Positions 37,628 to 49,403 of a DNA stretch of 64,000 nt are shown in pieces. The notes beneath the pieces are model-generated. The model had not been told where the DNA came from, did not search any database, and saw nothing but the letters and a program-made list of their open reading frames with translations. The stretch comes from Microbacterium sp. Nx66 (GTDB taxonomy: Bacteria; Actinomycetota; Actinomycetes; Actinomycetales; Microbacteriaceae). Every line of letters begins with the position of its first letter. Within the stretch, counting starts at the first letter, position 1. The position numbers were made by a program, and so were the translations under genes. The stretch is from assembly GCF_904066215.1 (NCBI RefSeq), contig NZ_LR880474.1, positions 1,860,001-1,924,000 of the forward strand, in the 5' to 3' direction.

Positions 37628-39328
37628 TCACTTCTCCGCGGAGTCCGCGATGCGCAGGTCGAGGGGCACGTCGATCGGAAAGGTGCCGAACAGGCGGGTC
37701 GTCGCGACGGCGGCGGCCTCGCGGACGGCGTCGGCCGCGGCCTCCGCGTGCTCCTGCGGCGTGTGCAGGATGACCTCGTCGTGCAGGAAGAACGCCAGGT
37801 GCGGTTCCCGGGCGAACGGCCCTGACGCCTCCGCGGCGCCGAAGACCTCGGGGAGCTGCGCCAGGCGGTGGCGGATCTCCGCGAGCCAGATGAGCGACCA
37901 CTCGGCCGCGGTGCCCTGGACGATGAAGTTCCGGGTGAAGCGCCCCCACTCCCGCGCGCGGCGGCGGGCGAGGGAGACCACGGCGGGGTCGGCATCGGCG
38001 CCGGTGGCGTCGGCCTGCAGCCGCATCCACTCCGTGGACGGACGCGGCGAGGAGCGACCGAGCCAGGTCGAGACGATGCCGCCGTCCTCCCCCACGCGCG
38101 CCGCGTCGTCGACGAGCGCCATCGCGCGCGGGTACACCTTCCGCAGCCGGGGAACGAGTCGCCCGCTGTCGCCGCTGGTGGCGCCGTACATCGCTCCCAG
38201 CACCGCGTACTTCGCCTCCTCGCGCGTCGCGACGGCACCGGACGCGACGACGCCGGCGTAGAGGTCGCCACCACGCGCCGCGTCCGCCATCGCCTCGTCG
38301 GACGCCATGGCCGCGAGCATCCGCGGCTCGAGCTGGGCGACGTCCGCGACGACGAGTGCCCAGCCCGGATCCGCGCGTACGGCGGGGCGGAGGTTGCGCG
38401 GCAGCTGCAGCGCACCGCCGCCGGCCGATGCCCACCGTCCGGTGACGACGCCCCCGGGGATGTACACCGGACGGAAGCGGCCGTCCTGGACCCATTCCGA
38501 CAACCAGGTCCAGCCGTTCGCGCTGAGCAGGCGAGACAGCTTCTTGTAGGCGAGGAGCGGTTCGATCACCGGGTGCTCGTGGGCGGACAGCTCCCACTTG
38601 CTCGTGGACTCCACCGACACGCCGACACGGTGCAGGGCCCGCAGCAGCTTCGGCTGACTGTCCAGATGCAGCGTGGGGTCGTCGAGCAGGGCCCGCACCT
38701 CGTCGCCGCGTTCCACCATCCGTCGGGGCAGCCCGCCCGCTGCCGGACGCGCACCCAGCGTCTCGGTGAGGATCGCGTCATGCACCCCCGCGTCCCAGGG
38801 CAGCCCCGCGACGCGCATCTCCTCGGCGATCAGCCCGCCGGCCGACTCCGCAGCGCAGAGCAACGTCAGGCGGCCGTCCGTTGCCTCCGCCATCACGTTC
38901 CGCTGCGCGCGGTACTGCTCGAGCGCCGCCGTGATCGCGTCTTCGCCCGACTCCTCATCGAGGACGTCGAACAGGGAGGGGGTGGTGTCGACCGGGTCGC
39001 GACGCTCCCAGCCCGCGGCCGGGGGCAGCGGGGTGTTCACCATGGCGGTGTCGCGCAGGATCGCATGGCAGAGGACGAGGTCGTGGCTGCGCGTGATCCG
39101 GACCCCGGCGTTCAGCAGCAGCGCGTAGATCTCCGCCGCACTGCGGATGATCCATCGCGGCGTGTCGGCGGCTTCGACCTCAGCCACCCAGCCGGCGAGT
39201 TCGGACGCGGGGAGGAGGGTGCGCTGCTGCTCCTCGTCATGCTCGTCCAGCTCGATCGCGGCGTACTCCCCCGCACCGAGGCCGATCAGCGCGAGACGTC
39301 GCTCCGGGCCCGACGCCGGCACCGTCAC
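37628..39328 (-). CDS. Family A DNA polymerase annotated as bifunctional 3'-5' exonuclease/DNA polymerase
   Basis: 566 residues. The polymerase domain shows motif A as VADVAQLEPRMLAAM (canonical DYSQIELR), motif B as REEAKYAVLGAMYG and motif C as HDEVILHTP, with the metal-binding Asp residues retained. The N-terminal region aligns in position with a DnaQ-like exonuclease, but I see no D-x-E motif, so proofreading is doubtful. It is shorter than PolA and lacks the 5'-3' exonuclease. Such paralogues are frequent in actinobacteria and their role is not settled. Start GTG at 39328. Confidence 0.83.
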   Translation of the reverse strand: MTVPASGPERRLALIGLGAGEYAAIELDEHDEEQQRTLLPASELAGWVAEVEAADTPRWIIRSAAEIYALLLNAGVRITRSHDLVLCHAILRDTAMVNTPLPPAAGWERRDPVDTTPSLFDVLDEESGEDAITAALEQYRAQRNVMAEATDGRLTLLCAAESAGGLIAEEMRVAGLPWDAGVHDAILTETLGARPAAGGLPRRMVERGDEVRALLDDPTLHLDSQPKLLRALHRVGVSVESTSKWELSAHEHPVIEPLLAYKKLSRLLSANGWTWLSEWVQDGRFRPVYIPGGVVTGRWASAGGGALQLPRNLRPAVRADPGWALVVADVAQLEPRMLAAMASDEAMADAARGGDLYAGVVASGAVATREEAKYAVLGAMYGATSGDSGRLVPRLRKVYPRAMALVDDAARVGEDGGIVSTWLGRSSPRPSTEWMRLQADATGADADPAVVSLARRRAREWGRFTRNFIVQGTAAEWSLIWLAEIRHRLAQLPEVFGAAEASGPFAREPHLAFFLHDEVILHTPQEHAEAAADAVREAAAVATTRLFGTFPIDVPLDLRIADSAEK

Positions 39329-39350
39329 GGGCGGTGCGCGCCGGATGCGC

Positions 39351-40088
39351 TCACGACGAGAGTCCCGACTCCTCAGCGCGCACGAGGATGCAGCCGCACT
39401 CGGGGCACGAGACCACCTCGTCCTCTGGCGCGCGACGGATGTCGTTGAGATCGGTGCCGGGGAGCATCATCCGGCACCCCTCGCACGTACCGCGGGTGAG
39501 GAGCGCGGCTCCGGCGCTGTTCACGGCGCGGCGATCATACTCCGCGAGCAGGGGCGCGGGAACCGTGGCGGCGACGGCCTCCCGGTCGCGCGCGAGCTGG
39601 GCGCCGAGCTCGGTCGCCGCAGCGACGTCGGCCTTGCCCTGGGCGGTGAGAGCGCTGCCCTCCGCGGTCGTCGCGTCCAACAGGGCCTGCTGCGCGGCCA
39701 CGGCGGCGTCGGCCTCCTCGACCCGGCCCATGATGTCGAGCTCGGCATCCTCGAGGTCGCTCAGGCGCTTGGCGAGGCTGGCGAGCTCGTGCTCCAGGGC
39801 CTGCGCCTCCTTCGGATTGGTGGCTGCCGCGAGGCGCTGGGCATCGCGGTCGCGGCGCTGCTCGGCGAGCGCGACATCGGACTCCAGCCGCGAAAGCTCC
39901 GTGCGGGCGTCATCCCTGGCACCGGTCAGAACCGTGAGCTCACGGAGCTGCTCCTGCCGGATGGCGACGAGTTCGGCGATCCGGCCCGCCTGGCTCGGCC
40001 GGGTGCGGGCTCGTTCCGCCTGCGCGATGCGCCGGTCGAGGTCCGCGATGTCGAGCAGGGTGCGCTGGTTCTCCGGGGTGGCGTTCAC
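39351..40088 (-). CDS. Coiled-coil protein with C-terminal C4 zinc ribbon
   Basis: 245 residues: a long Ala/Glu/Arg-rich antiparallel coiled coil (about 1-195), then a zinc ribbon with CEGC at about 202 and CPEC near 230. This is the family of the CT398/DUF164-like proteins, widespread in actinobacteria, possibly nucleic-acid binding. TAGATT ends seven bases before the GTG start, suggesting a leaderless mRNA. The polymerase gene follows 22 bases downstream. Confidence 0.85.
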   Translation of the reverse strand: MNATPENQRTLLDIADLDRRIAQAERARTRPSQAGRIAELVAIRQEQLRELTVLTGARDDARTELSRLESDVALAEQRRDRDAQRLAAATNPKEAQALEHELASLAKRLSDLEDAELDIMGRVEEADAAVAAQQALLDATTAEGSALTAQGKADVAAATELGAQLARDREAVAATVPAPLLAEYDRRAVNSAGAALLTRGTCEGCRMMLPGTDLNDIRRAPEDEVVSCPECGCILVRAEESGLSS

Positions 40089-40125
40089 GCTCTCAAATCT
40101 AGTCGCTGCCGGGCCGAGCGCCGCA

Positions 40126-40509
40126 TCACCGGATGTCGCCGTCCACGTAGAACCACGTCCGGTCCTCCCGGACGAAGCGGCTGCGCTCGTGCAGCGATCC
40201 GCGCGTGCCGCCCTGACGCCAGAAGGCCTCGAACTCGACCACGCCCACAGTGTCGAAAGGGCCGCCCGCCACGCGATCCACGATCACCAGCCGCCGCCAT
40301 TTCAGGGCCGCCTCGAAGGTGATCGCCTCCGGACGCGTATCCGGGTGCCAGGTGCGGAGCAGGTACGGCCCGTCCTCCCGTACGAACGCCGTGTACCGCG
40401 AGCGCATCAGCCGCTCGGCGGTCGGCGCCGGGGCACCGTCGAGGAGGGGTCCGCAACAGGCGGCGAAGGTGTCGCCGGAGGCACAGGGGCAGCGGGCGGA
40501 CTCCGTCAT
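40126..40509 (-). CDS. YchJ family protein with N-terminal SEC-C motif
   Basis: This 127-residue protein opens with the SEC-C zinc motif CPCASGDTFAACC and contains LMRSRYTAFV and RTWHPDTRP, typical of the YchJ family (an NTF2-like fold). Function unknown. It is divergent from the aldo/keto reductase gene and followed closely by the zinc ribbon gene on the same strand. Confidence 0.87.
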   Translation of the reverse strand: MTESARCPCASGDTFAACCGPLLDGAPAPTAERLMRSRYTAFVREDGPYLLRTWHPDTRPEAITFEAALKWRRLVIVDRVAGGPFDTVGVVEFEAFWRQGGTRGSLHERSRFVREDRTWFYVDGDIR

Positions 40510-40608
40510 GAGAGCGCGACGATCAGGGTCATGCCTGCCAGCATCGCGCGGAGGGCCGCGACCCGCCAACTCGCTCTACGCTGGAGGCACGCCAACGGAG
40601 GAGCAACG

Positions 40609-41448
40609 ATGACCACTGTCCCCACCTTCCGCGCCCACAACGGCTTCACCCTGCCGGCTCTCGGCCTCGGGACGTACCGCCTGAACGGCGACGCCGGAGC
40701 GGATGCCGTCGCCCAGGCCCTCCGTGCCGGATACCGGCTCGTTGACTCGGCCTTCAACTACGAGAACGAGGGCTCTGTCGGGCGCGGCGTCGCATCCGCA
40801 GGCATCCCCCGCTCCGAGGTCATCGTGACGACGAAGCTCCCCGGACGGCACCACGCCCGCGCGACGGCGACAGCCAGCATCGAGGAGAGCCGCTCACGCC
40901 TCGGCCTCGATGCGACCGACCTGCACCTCATCCACTGGCCGAACCCGAGCCAGGACGAGTACGTCGAGGCATGGACGGCTCTCGTGGACGCTCAGGCGCG
41001 CGGCGTCGTCCGCCAGATCGGCGTCTCGAACTTCCTCCCTGAGCATCTCGAGCGCATCGAGCGGGAGACAGGGGTCCGACCGGTCGTGAACCAGATCGAG
41101 GTGCACCCGTACTTCCCGCAGGAGGAGCAGCTGGCGTATCACAGCGAACGCGGCATCCTCACCGAGGCCTGGAGCCCGCTGGGTCGCGCGCAGGCTCTCC
41201 TCGACGAGGATGTCGTCCGCGAGGTGGCCGCCGCTCACGACATCACCCCGGCGCAGGCCGTCCTCGCCTGGCACGTGGCCAGAGAGACCGTCGCGATTCC
41301 AAAGGCATCCTCCGCGGCGCATCAGGCCGCGAACCTCGCCGCGGCCGCCGTGGTGCTCGATGACGCGGAGGTCGCTGCGATCACGGCGCTCGGACGCGCA
41401 GACGGGCGCCTGTTCGACGGTGACCCCGCGGTGCACGAAGAATCCTGA
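40609..41448 (+). CDS. Aldo/keto reductase
   Basis: 279 residues with the AKR catalytic tetrad: Asp46 and Tyr51 in RLVDSAFNYENE, Lys76 in VIVTTKLPG and His109 in LHLIHWPNP. The C-terminal NADPH-binding motif is AIPKASSAAH. It matches the 2,5-diketo-gluconate reductase/YvgN subgroup of cytosolic NADPH-dependent carbonyl reductases. GGAGGAG precedes the ATG. Confidence 0.92.
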   Translation: MTTVPTFRAHNGFTLPALGLGTYRLNGDAGADAVAQALRAGYRLVDSAFNYENEGSVGRGVASAGIPRSEVIVTTKLPGRHHARATATASIEESRSRLGLDATDLHLIHWPNPSQDEYVEAWTALVDAQARGVVRQIGVSNFLPEHLERIERETGVRPVVNQIEVHPYFPQEEQLAYHSERGILTEAWSPLGRAQALLDEDVVREVAAAHDITPAQAVLAWHVARETVAIPKASSAAHQAANLAAAAVVLDDAEVAAITALGRADGRLFDGDPAVHEES

Positions 41449-41459
41449 GTCACGACCGC

Positions 41460-42296
41460 TCAGACGCTCTGCGTGCCGAGGACGCGCAGGAACTCCAGCT
41501 TTCCGGCGGCCTCGCTGCCCGGCTGCGCCGTCAGGACGATGAGCGCCTGTGACTCGTCCTCCGTGAACAGCGCCTGACAGTCCACCTCGATCTCCCCCAG
41601 CTCCGGGTGGACGATCACCTTGTGCTGCTCGAAGCGACGGGCGACCTCGTGGGCCGCCCAGAGCTGCACGAACTCGGGGCTGCGCTCCGACAGGTCGGCC
41701 ACGATCTCCCCGGCCCGCGACCGCGCGCCCATCGTTCCGTACGCCGCGCGCAGCGCCGCCACCAGTGCCCGGGACTGCCGGGGGTGATCGACCTCCCGGT
41801 ACCGGCGTCGCTCCTCGTCCGGTCGCGCGAACCAGCGATGGATGCCGCTCCGGTCAAGGCCGGTCAGGGCGCTCGCGTCACCGATCAACGCCCGCGAGGC
41901 GTCGTTCTGCACCAGCACCTCGTCGAGAGGCGAGACCACGAACGCCGGGGTGTCGTGCAGACGATCGAGCACGCGGAGGATGCCGGGGCGGACGTAATCG
42001 GTGACCACCGTCCGATCGGGTGCGCTGAGCCCGCTCAGTCGATACAGGTAGTCGCGCTCGTCGGATGACAGACGCAGGGCACGAGCGAGGGCGGCGAGGA
42101 TCTGCGCGCTCGGCTGCGGGCCCCGACGCTGCTCGAGACGTGTGTAGTAGTCCGTCGACATGGTCGCCAGCTGCGCGACCTCCTCCCGCCGCAGTCCCGC
42201 CGTCCGCCGACGCGGCCCCTCAGGCAGCCCCACATCGGCGGGACGGAGCGCCTCCCGACGGCGCAGGAGGAAGTCGGCCAGGGCATCGCGATCCAT
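41460..42296 (-). CDS. XRE family regulator with MmyB-like ligand-binding domain
   Basis: 278 residues. The helix-turn-helix lies at about 10-70 (RTAGLRREEVAQLATMSTDYYTRLEQ). A C-terminal MmyB-like PAS-type domain follows, with DRSGIHRWFARPDEERRR and a conserved end. Members often bind fatty acids or other small ligands and control an adjacent reductase. The divergent SDR gene at 42397, 100 bases away, is the natural candidate target. Confidence 0.88.
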   Translation of the reverse strand: MDRDALADFLLRRREALRPADVGLPEGPRRRTAGLRREEVAQLATMSTDYYTRLEQRRGPQPSAQILAALARALRLSSDERDYLYRLSGLSAPDRTVVTDYVRPGILRVLDRLHDTPAFVVSPLDEVLVQNDASRALIGDASALTGLDRSGIHRWFARPDEERRRYREVDHPRQSRALVAALRAAYGTMGARSRAGEIVADLSERSPEFVQLWAAHEVARRFEQHKVIVHPELGEIEVDCQALFTEDESQALIVLTAQPGSEAAGKLEFLRVLGTQSV

Positions 42297-42396
42297 CCGT
42301 GCAGTATCCCCCGGACACCGGACGGGATCCAGGGACCGCCGATCCCCCGATCAGCCCTCTCTGGAACGGCGCCGGTGCAGCGCCGAGGCTGAGGTC

Positions 42397-43161
42397 ATGG
42401 ACATCACCGGAAACACCATCTTCATCCCCGGCGCGACGAGCGGGATCGGTCTGGCGCTGGCACTCCGACTGCAGGAGCGCGGCAACACCGTGATCGTGGG
42501 AGGGCGACGAGAGGACCGGCTGGCCGCGATCGCCGCCGAGCATCCCGGACTCCGCACCGTCCGCATCGACACCACGGACCCGGGAAGCATCGACGAGGCC
42601 GCGGCCGCGGTCCTCGTCGCGCACCCGACGCTGAACGTGCTCATCACGATGGCGGGCATCATGCGCGCGGAGGACTGGACCACGCCGGCCGGCTTCCTGT
42701 CCACCGCCGAGGAGACCGTCACGACGAACATCCTCGGCCCGATCCGTCTCATCGCCGCCTTCATCGAGCACCTGCGAGCCCAGCCCGCGGCGACCATCAT
42801 GACCGTCTCCTCCGGTCTCGCCTTCGCGCCCCTGAAGGTCACGCCCACGTACAACGCGAGCAAGGCGGCGATCCACATGCTCAGCGAGTCGCTCCGGCTC
42901 CAGCTCGCGGGGACGACCGTCGCGGTGCAGGAGCTCGAACCGCCGGCGGTGCGCACGGATCTCATGCCCGGGCACGCGGAGAACGATGCTGCTCTGCCCC
43001 TCGACGCGTTCATCGACGAGGTCATGTCCCTCATCGAGACCCAGCCCGACGCGACCGAGATCCAGGTCGAGCGGGTGAAGTTCCTCCGCTACGGCGAGGC
43101 TCGTGGCGACTACGACGAGGTCGTCGCGGTGCTCAACCGCACCGATCCGCACGGTCGGTGA
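42397..43161 (+). CDS. SDR family oxidoreductase (DltE-like)
   Basis: This 254-residue short-chain dehydrogenase has the cofactor motif PGATSGIGLALA, active-site residues in TVSSGLAFAPLKVTPTYNASKAA (Ser, Tyr and Lys), and RTDLMPG after the fold. Closest in type to DltE-like SDRs of unknown substrate. It is divergent from an XRE/MmyB regulator that probably controls it. AGGCTGAGG precedes the ATG. Confidence 0.88.
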   Translation: MDITGNTIFIPGATSGIGLALALRLQERGNTVIVGGRREDRLAAIAAEHPGLRTVRIDTTDPGSIDEAAAAVLVAHPTLNVLITMAGIMRAEDWTTPAGFLSTAEETVTTNILGPIRLIAAFIEHLRAQPAATIMTVSSGLAFAPLKVTPTYNASKAAIHMLSESLRLQLAGTTVAVQELEPPAVRTDLMPGHAENDAALPLDAFIDEVMSLIETQPDATEIQVERVKFLRYGEARGDYDEVVAVLNRTDPHGR

Positions 43162-43192
43162 ACGCGGTGGATGGCCGGCCGCCCCACCGCCG

Positions 43193-44146
43193 TCACGCCT
43201 GCAGGGATGCGGCGACCGCGGTGAGCGCGTCGGCGGACTCCCGCAGCAGTCCGAGCTCCCGATCCGAGAACGCGGTCGTGCGGATCGGCACGGCGCCGGC
43301 GGCGCTGACGATCGACGGAACGGACAGGGCGACGCCGTCGATCCCGTGGAAGTCGTGGAGCACTGTGCTCACCGGCATCACCGCATGCTCGTCCCGGAGG
43401 ATCGCCTCCACGATGCGCGCGCTGGAGAGTCCGATCGCATAGTTCGTGGCGCCCTTCCCCTGGATCACCTTGTAGGCGGCGTCGCGGACGTCGACGGCGA
43501 TCTCGTCCAGCTCCTCCAGGGTGAAGCGCGGGTGGTCCGGGGTCTCCCAGTCGAGGATCGGGACCGTGCCGATCGTCGCCCGCGACCAGAGCGGGAACTC
43601 GGTGTCGCCGTGCTCTCCGATGATGTGGGCGTGCACGCTCGCCGTGGACACTCCCGCCCGCTCCCCCAGCTTCCAGCGCAGCCGAGACGTGTCGAGCACG
43701 GTGCCCGACGCGAAGATGCGCTCCGGCGGCAGTCCGGTCTCCTGCTGCGCGATGACCGTGAGCACGTCGCACGGGTTCGTGACGATGACGTAGACGGCGT
43801 TCGGCGCGACGGCGAGCAGCTCCGGCATCATGCGCCGGATGATGCCGGCGTTCACCCCGGCGAGCTCGGTGCGCGTCTGTCCAGGGTTCTGTTTCGCTCC
43901 CGCGGTGATGACCACGACATGGGAACCTGCGGCCACGGAGATGTCACTTCCGCCGATGATGTCGCTGCTGCCCGTGAACTGCGTGCCGTGCGCGAGGTCC
44001 AGCACCTCGGCCTCGACCTTCTCGGTCGCGATGTCGTACAGGGCGACGTGGCGTGCCGAGCCACGGATGAGCGCGGCGTAGGCGACGCTGGACCCCACGC
44101 TTCCCGCGCCGACGACGGTGAGCTTCGAGTTCTCGATGATCTCCAT
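43193..44146 (-). CDS. ldh: L-lactate dehydrogenase
   Basis: 317 residues. The NAD motif VVGAGSVGSSVAYA, ITAGAKQNPGQTR with the substrate loop Arg, TNPCDVLT, and the catalytic His in GEHGDTEFPLWS are all present. GQTR at the loop favours lactate over malate. It interconverts pyruvate and L-lactate in the cytoplasm. The gene converges on the SDR gene and follows the TIGR01777 gene. Confidence 0.94.
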   Translation of the reverse strand: MEIIENSKLTVVGAGSVGSSVAYAALIRGSARHVALYDIATEKVEAEVLDLAHGTQFTGSSDIIGGSDISVAAGSHVVVITAGAKQNPGQTRTELAGVNAGIIRRMMPELLAVAPNAVYVIVTNPCDVLTVIAQQETGLPPERIFASGTVLDTSRLRWKLGERAGVSTASVHAHIIGEHGDTEFPLWSRATIGTVPILDWETPDHPRFTLEELDEIAVDVRDAAYKVIQGKGATNYAIGLSSARIVEAILRDEHAVMPVSTVLHDFHGIDGVALSVPSIVSAAGAVPIRTTAFSDRELGLLRESADALTAVAASLQA

Positions 44147-44210
44147 GCGCCCATCCTGACAGCGCGGGCGCTGTGACGGCAGGGGTCTCGCCGGGAGAAT
44201 CGCAGCGTCA

Positions 44211-45098
44211 TCACACCGCCGCGGCGACCGCCTCTGCTGCGGTCCGATGGGTGAACCGGAAGCCGGACTGCTCCAGCACTTCCGGCCGCACATTGGCGTC
44301 GGGAAGCAGCAACGACTCGGCGGCATCGCCGAGGGCGAGGCGCAACGCCCACCGGGGAGCGGGCAGCCAGAACGGCCGGTGCATCCGCTGCGCGAGCGCG
44401 CGGCCGATCTCATTGGCTGATGCCCTCGTGGGTCCGGCGAGATTGACGGGCCCCGCGAGCTTCTCATCGAGGACATGGCGGATGCCGCGCACCTCGTCCT
44501 CCAAGGAGATCCACGGCCAGATCTGCGTGCCCGTCCCCAGAGGGCCGGCGACGCCGAGCTTCGTGAGCGTGATCATCGGACGGAGCACACCCCGGCGATG
44601 GATCACCGGTGCCGTCCGCAGCAGGGCGACCCGCGTGTGGTCCTCGGCGCGCCGCGCCGCGGTCTCCCACCGCACGGTGAGGTCGGCGAGGAAGGTGCTG
44701 CCGGGTCCGGAGTGCTCGGTGAGCACCTCGCCCGGCGCCGATCCGTAGTACCCCACGGCCGAGGCGGAGAGGAATGCCGGCGCGTCGGTGCGCAGGGCGC
44801 GCAGCGCGGTGGTGAGGGTGTTCGTCGCGTCGAGCCGCGATTCGACGAGTTGACGTCGATACCCGCGCGTCCACGGCAGGCGTCCGACGCTCGCACCGCC
44901 GAGGGCCACGACGGCCTCGGCGCCGGCGAGAACATCCGGGTCGAGGGCTGCGTCGCCCGGCGCCCACTCGACCTCGCCCTCCGCCTGCGGGGCCCGTCGC
45001 ACCAAGGTGCTCACGTCGATCCCGTCGGCGCGGAGCGCGGCGGTGAGCGCGGATCCGATGAGGCCCGATGCCCCACTGATGACGATGCGTCGCTCCAT
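44211..45098 (-). CDS. TIGR01777 family NAD-dependent epimerase/dehydratase-like protein
   Basis: 295 residues: an N-terminal Rossmann motif VISGASGLIGSALTAAL, SASAVGYYG at the active-site region, and a C-terminal DUF1731 region (RPFWLPAPRWALRLALG, VLEQSGFRF). This matches the YfcH/SDR39U1 family, whose substrate is unknown. The ATG at 45098 is chosen over an upstream codon because MERRIVISGASG is the normal start. Confidence 0.9.
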   Translation of the reverse strand: MERRIVISGASGLIGSALTAALRADGIDVSTLVRRAPQAEGEVEWAPGDAALDPDVLAGAEAVVALGGASVGRLPWTRGYRRQLVESRLDATNTLTTALRALRTDAPAFLSASAVGYYGSAPGEVLTEHSGPGSTFLADLTVRWETAARRAEDHTRVALLRTAPVIHRRGVLRPMITLTKLGVAGPLGTGTQIWPWISLEDEVRGIRHVLDEKLAGPVNLAGPTRASANEIGRALAQRMHRPFWLPAPRWALRLALGDAAESLLLPDANVRPEVLEQSGFRFTHRTAAEAVAAAV

Positions 45099-45126
45099 TG
45101 CCGCTCCCCGCTGCAAACGATACGGG

Positions 45127-45199
45127 TGGGCCCTGCCGGGATCGAACCGACGACATCCACGGTGTAAACGTGGCGCTCTACCAGCTGAGCTAAAGGCCC
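45127..45199 (-). tRNA. tRNA-Val (anticodon UAC)
   Basis: A full cloverleaf on the minus strand. Acceptor GGGCCTT pairs with AGGGCCC, D-arm AGCTCAGCTGG, anticodon stem CCACG/CGTGG around loop TTTACAC (anticodon TAC), and T-arm GTCGG-TTCGATC-CCGGC. The 3' CCA is not encoded. It reads GUA/GUN valine codons. Confidence 0.95.
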
Positions 45200-45352
45200 T
45201 GGTGCGCTCAGTCTATCCGGGCGCGGATGCGCACCCGTGTCGTGGAAGAGGGCTAGGCTGAGGTCGGCGCGCGTTGTGCACGGCCGACAAGGCTGCCCGT
45301 GTCGCTTCCCGTTTCCTTGGCATGACCTGCCAGCTTGACGAAAGGTTCCCCC

Positions 45353-48079
<2,727 letters not shown>

Positions 48080-48086
48080 GCCCTCG

Positions 48087-49307
48087 GTGACAGCTGCCTC
48101 CGCCGCCGGCATGGACAAGGCCGCCACGCTCACCTGGCTCCGCCGGATCTCCGGTGACATCGCCACGGTGACGATCAAGCGGCTGGAGGACACCCTCCCC
48201 TGGTACGCCGACATGCCACCGGCCCGCCGCTCCGCGGTCGGGCTGGTGGCGCAGGCGGGCATCACGTCATTCATCCAGTGGTACGACGACCCCACGTCCA
48301 CCCCATGGATCGCCGCGGACATCTTCGCCGCCGCTCCCCGTGAACTGCTGCGGAGTGTGAGTCTGCAGCAGACGCTCCAGCTCATCCGCGTCACCGTCGA
48401 GGTGACCGAGGAGCGGGTCGCGGGCAAGGGCGCGGATCTCCGAGAGGCCATCCTGCTCTACTCGCGGGACGTGGCGTTCGCGGCGGCCGACGTCTACGCC
48501 CGCGCCGCCGAGGCCCGCGGCCTCTGGGACGCACGGCTCGAAGCGCTCGTCGTCGACTCGATCCTCACCGGCGAGGCCGACGAGGAGCTGCCCAGCCGGA
48601 TCGCCGCGCTCGGGTGGCACGGTCACGGGGAGGTCGCTGTCCTCGTCGGGACCACGCCCCCGCAGTTCGACGTCGATCTGGTGCGCCGCACCGCGCGCAA
48701 GCTCGCGGTCGACGTGCTCATCGGGGTACAGGGCTCGCGACTCGTCCTCGTGCTCGGACGCGCGCGCGTCGAGGGTCAGGAGGGCGAGGACGAGGAGCTC
48801 GGGTTCCAGGAGATCGCCACGCGTCTGGAGCCCTCGTTCGGCCCGGGCTTCGTCGTGCTGGGCCCGGCGGTCGCCGCCCTCGTCGACGCCAGCCAGAGTG
48901 CTCGTGCGGCCCTGGCCGGATTCGCCGTCGCCCGGGCCTGGCGCGGCGCACCGCGGCCCGTCGAGGCCGACGACCTGCTCCCCGAGCGCGCCCTCGCCGG
49001 CGATCCGCTCGCGAAGCAGACCCTCATCGAGCGCATCTACCGCCCGTTGCAGGCGCACTCGACCGACCTCGTCACGACGCTCTGGAGCTACCTGGACAAC
49101 GGCCGGTCCCTCGAGGCGACGGCCCGCGAGCTCTTCGTGCATCCCAATACCGTGCGCTACCGCCTCAAGCGGGTGAGCGAGGTCATCGGGTGGGACGCGA
49201 CCGGGCCCCGCGAGGCGCTCATCCTGCAGACCGCGCTCATCCTCGGCTCCATCGGAGCCGCGGAGCAGGTCCGGCGCCGTTCGCCGCTGCGTCGCCCTCC
49301 GCGCTGA
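48087..49307 (+). CDS. fasR: FasR-like transcriptional regulator of fatty acid synthesis (PucR-type C-terminal HTH)
   Basis: About 406 residues (GTG at 48087; an ATG at 48111 is possible). The C-terminal PucR-type helix-turn-helix (TLWSYLDNGRSLEATARELF, HPNTVRYRLKRV) follows a central GGDEF-like/CdaR domain. An orthologue, FasR of Streptomyces coelicolor, lies directly upstream of fabD and activates the fab genes. The position here is the same, 96 bases before fabD. It may be cotranscribed with aceE. Confidence 0.85.
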   Translation: MTAASAAGMDKAATLTWLRRISGDIATVTIKRLEDTLPWYADMPPARRSAVGLVAQAGITSFIQWYDDPTSTPWIAADIFAAAPRELLRSVSLQQTLQLIRVTVEVTEERVAGKGADLREAILLYSRDVAFAAADVYARAAEARGLWDARLEALVVDSILTGEADEELPSRIAALGWHGHGEVAVLVGTTPPQFDVDLVRRTARKLAVDVLIGVQGSRLVLVLGRARVEGQEGEDEELGFQEIATRLEPSFGPGFVVLGPAVAALVDASQSARAALAGFAVARAWRGAPRPVEADDLLPERALAGDPLAKQTLIERIYRPLQAHSTDLVTTLWSYLDNGRSLEATARELFVHPNTVRYRLKRVSEVIGWDATGPREALILQTALILGSIGAAEQVRRRSPLRRPPR

Positions 49308-49403
49308 CCGAGACGGCGAACCTGTGCGCCACACACAAGGGATCCGCGCAATCTTGTGATGGATCATCCACCGTTCTGCCGCGATCGTTGGCAGACTGGG
49401 TGG

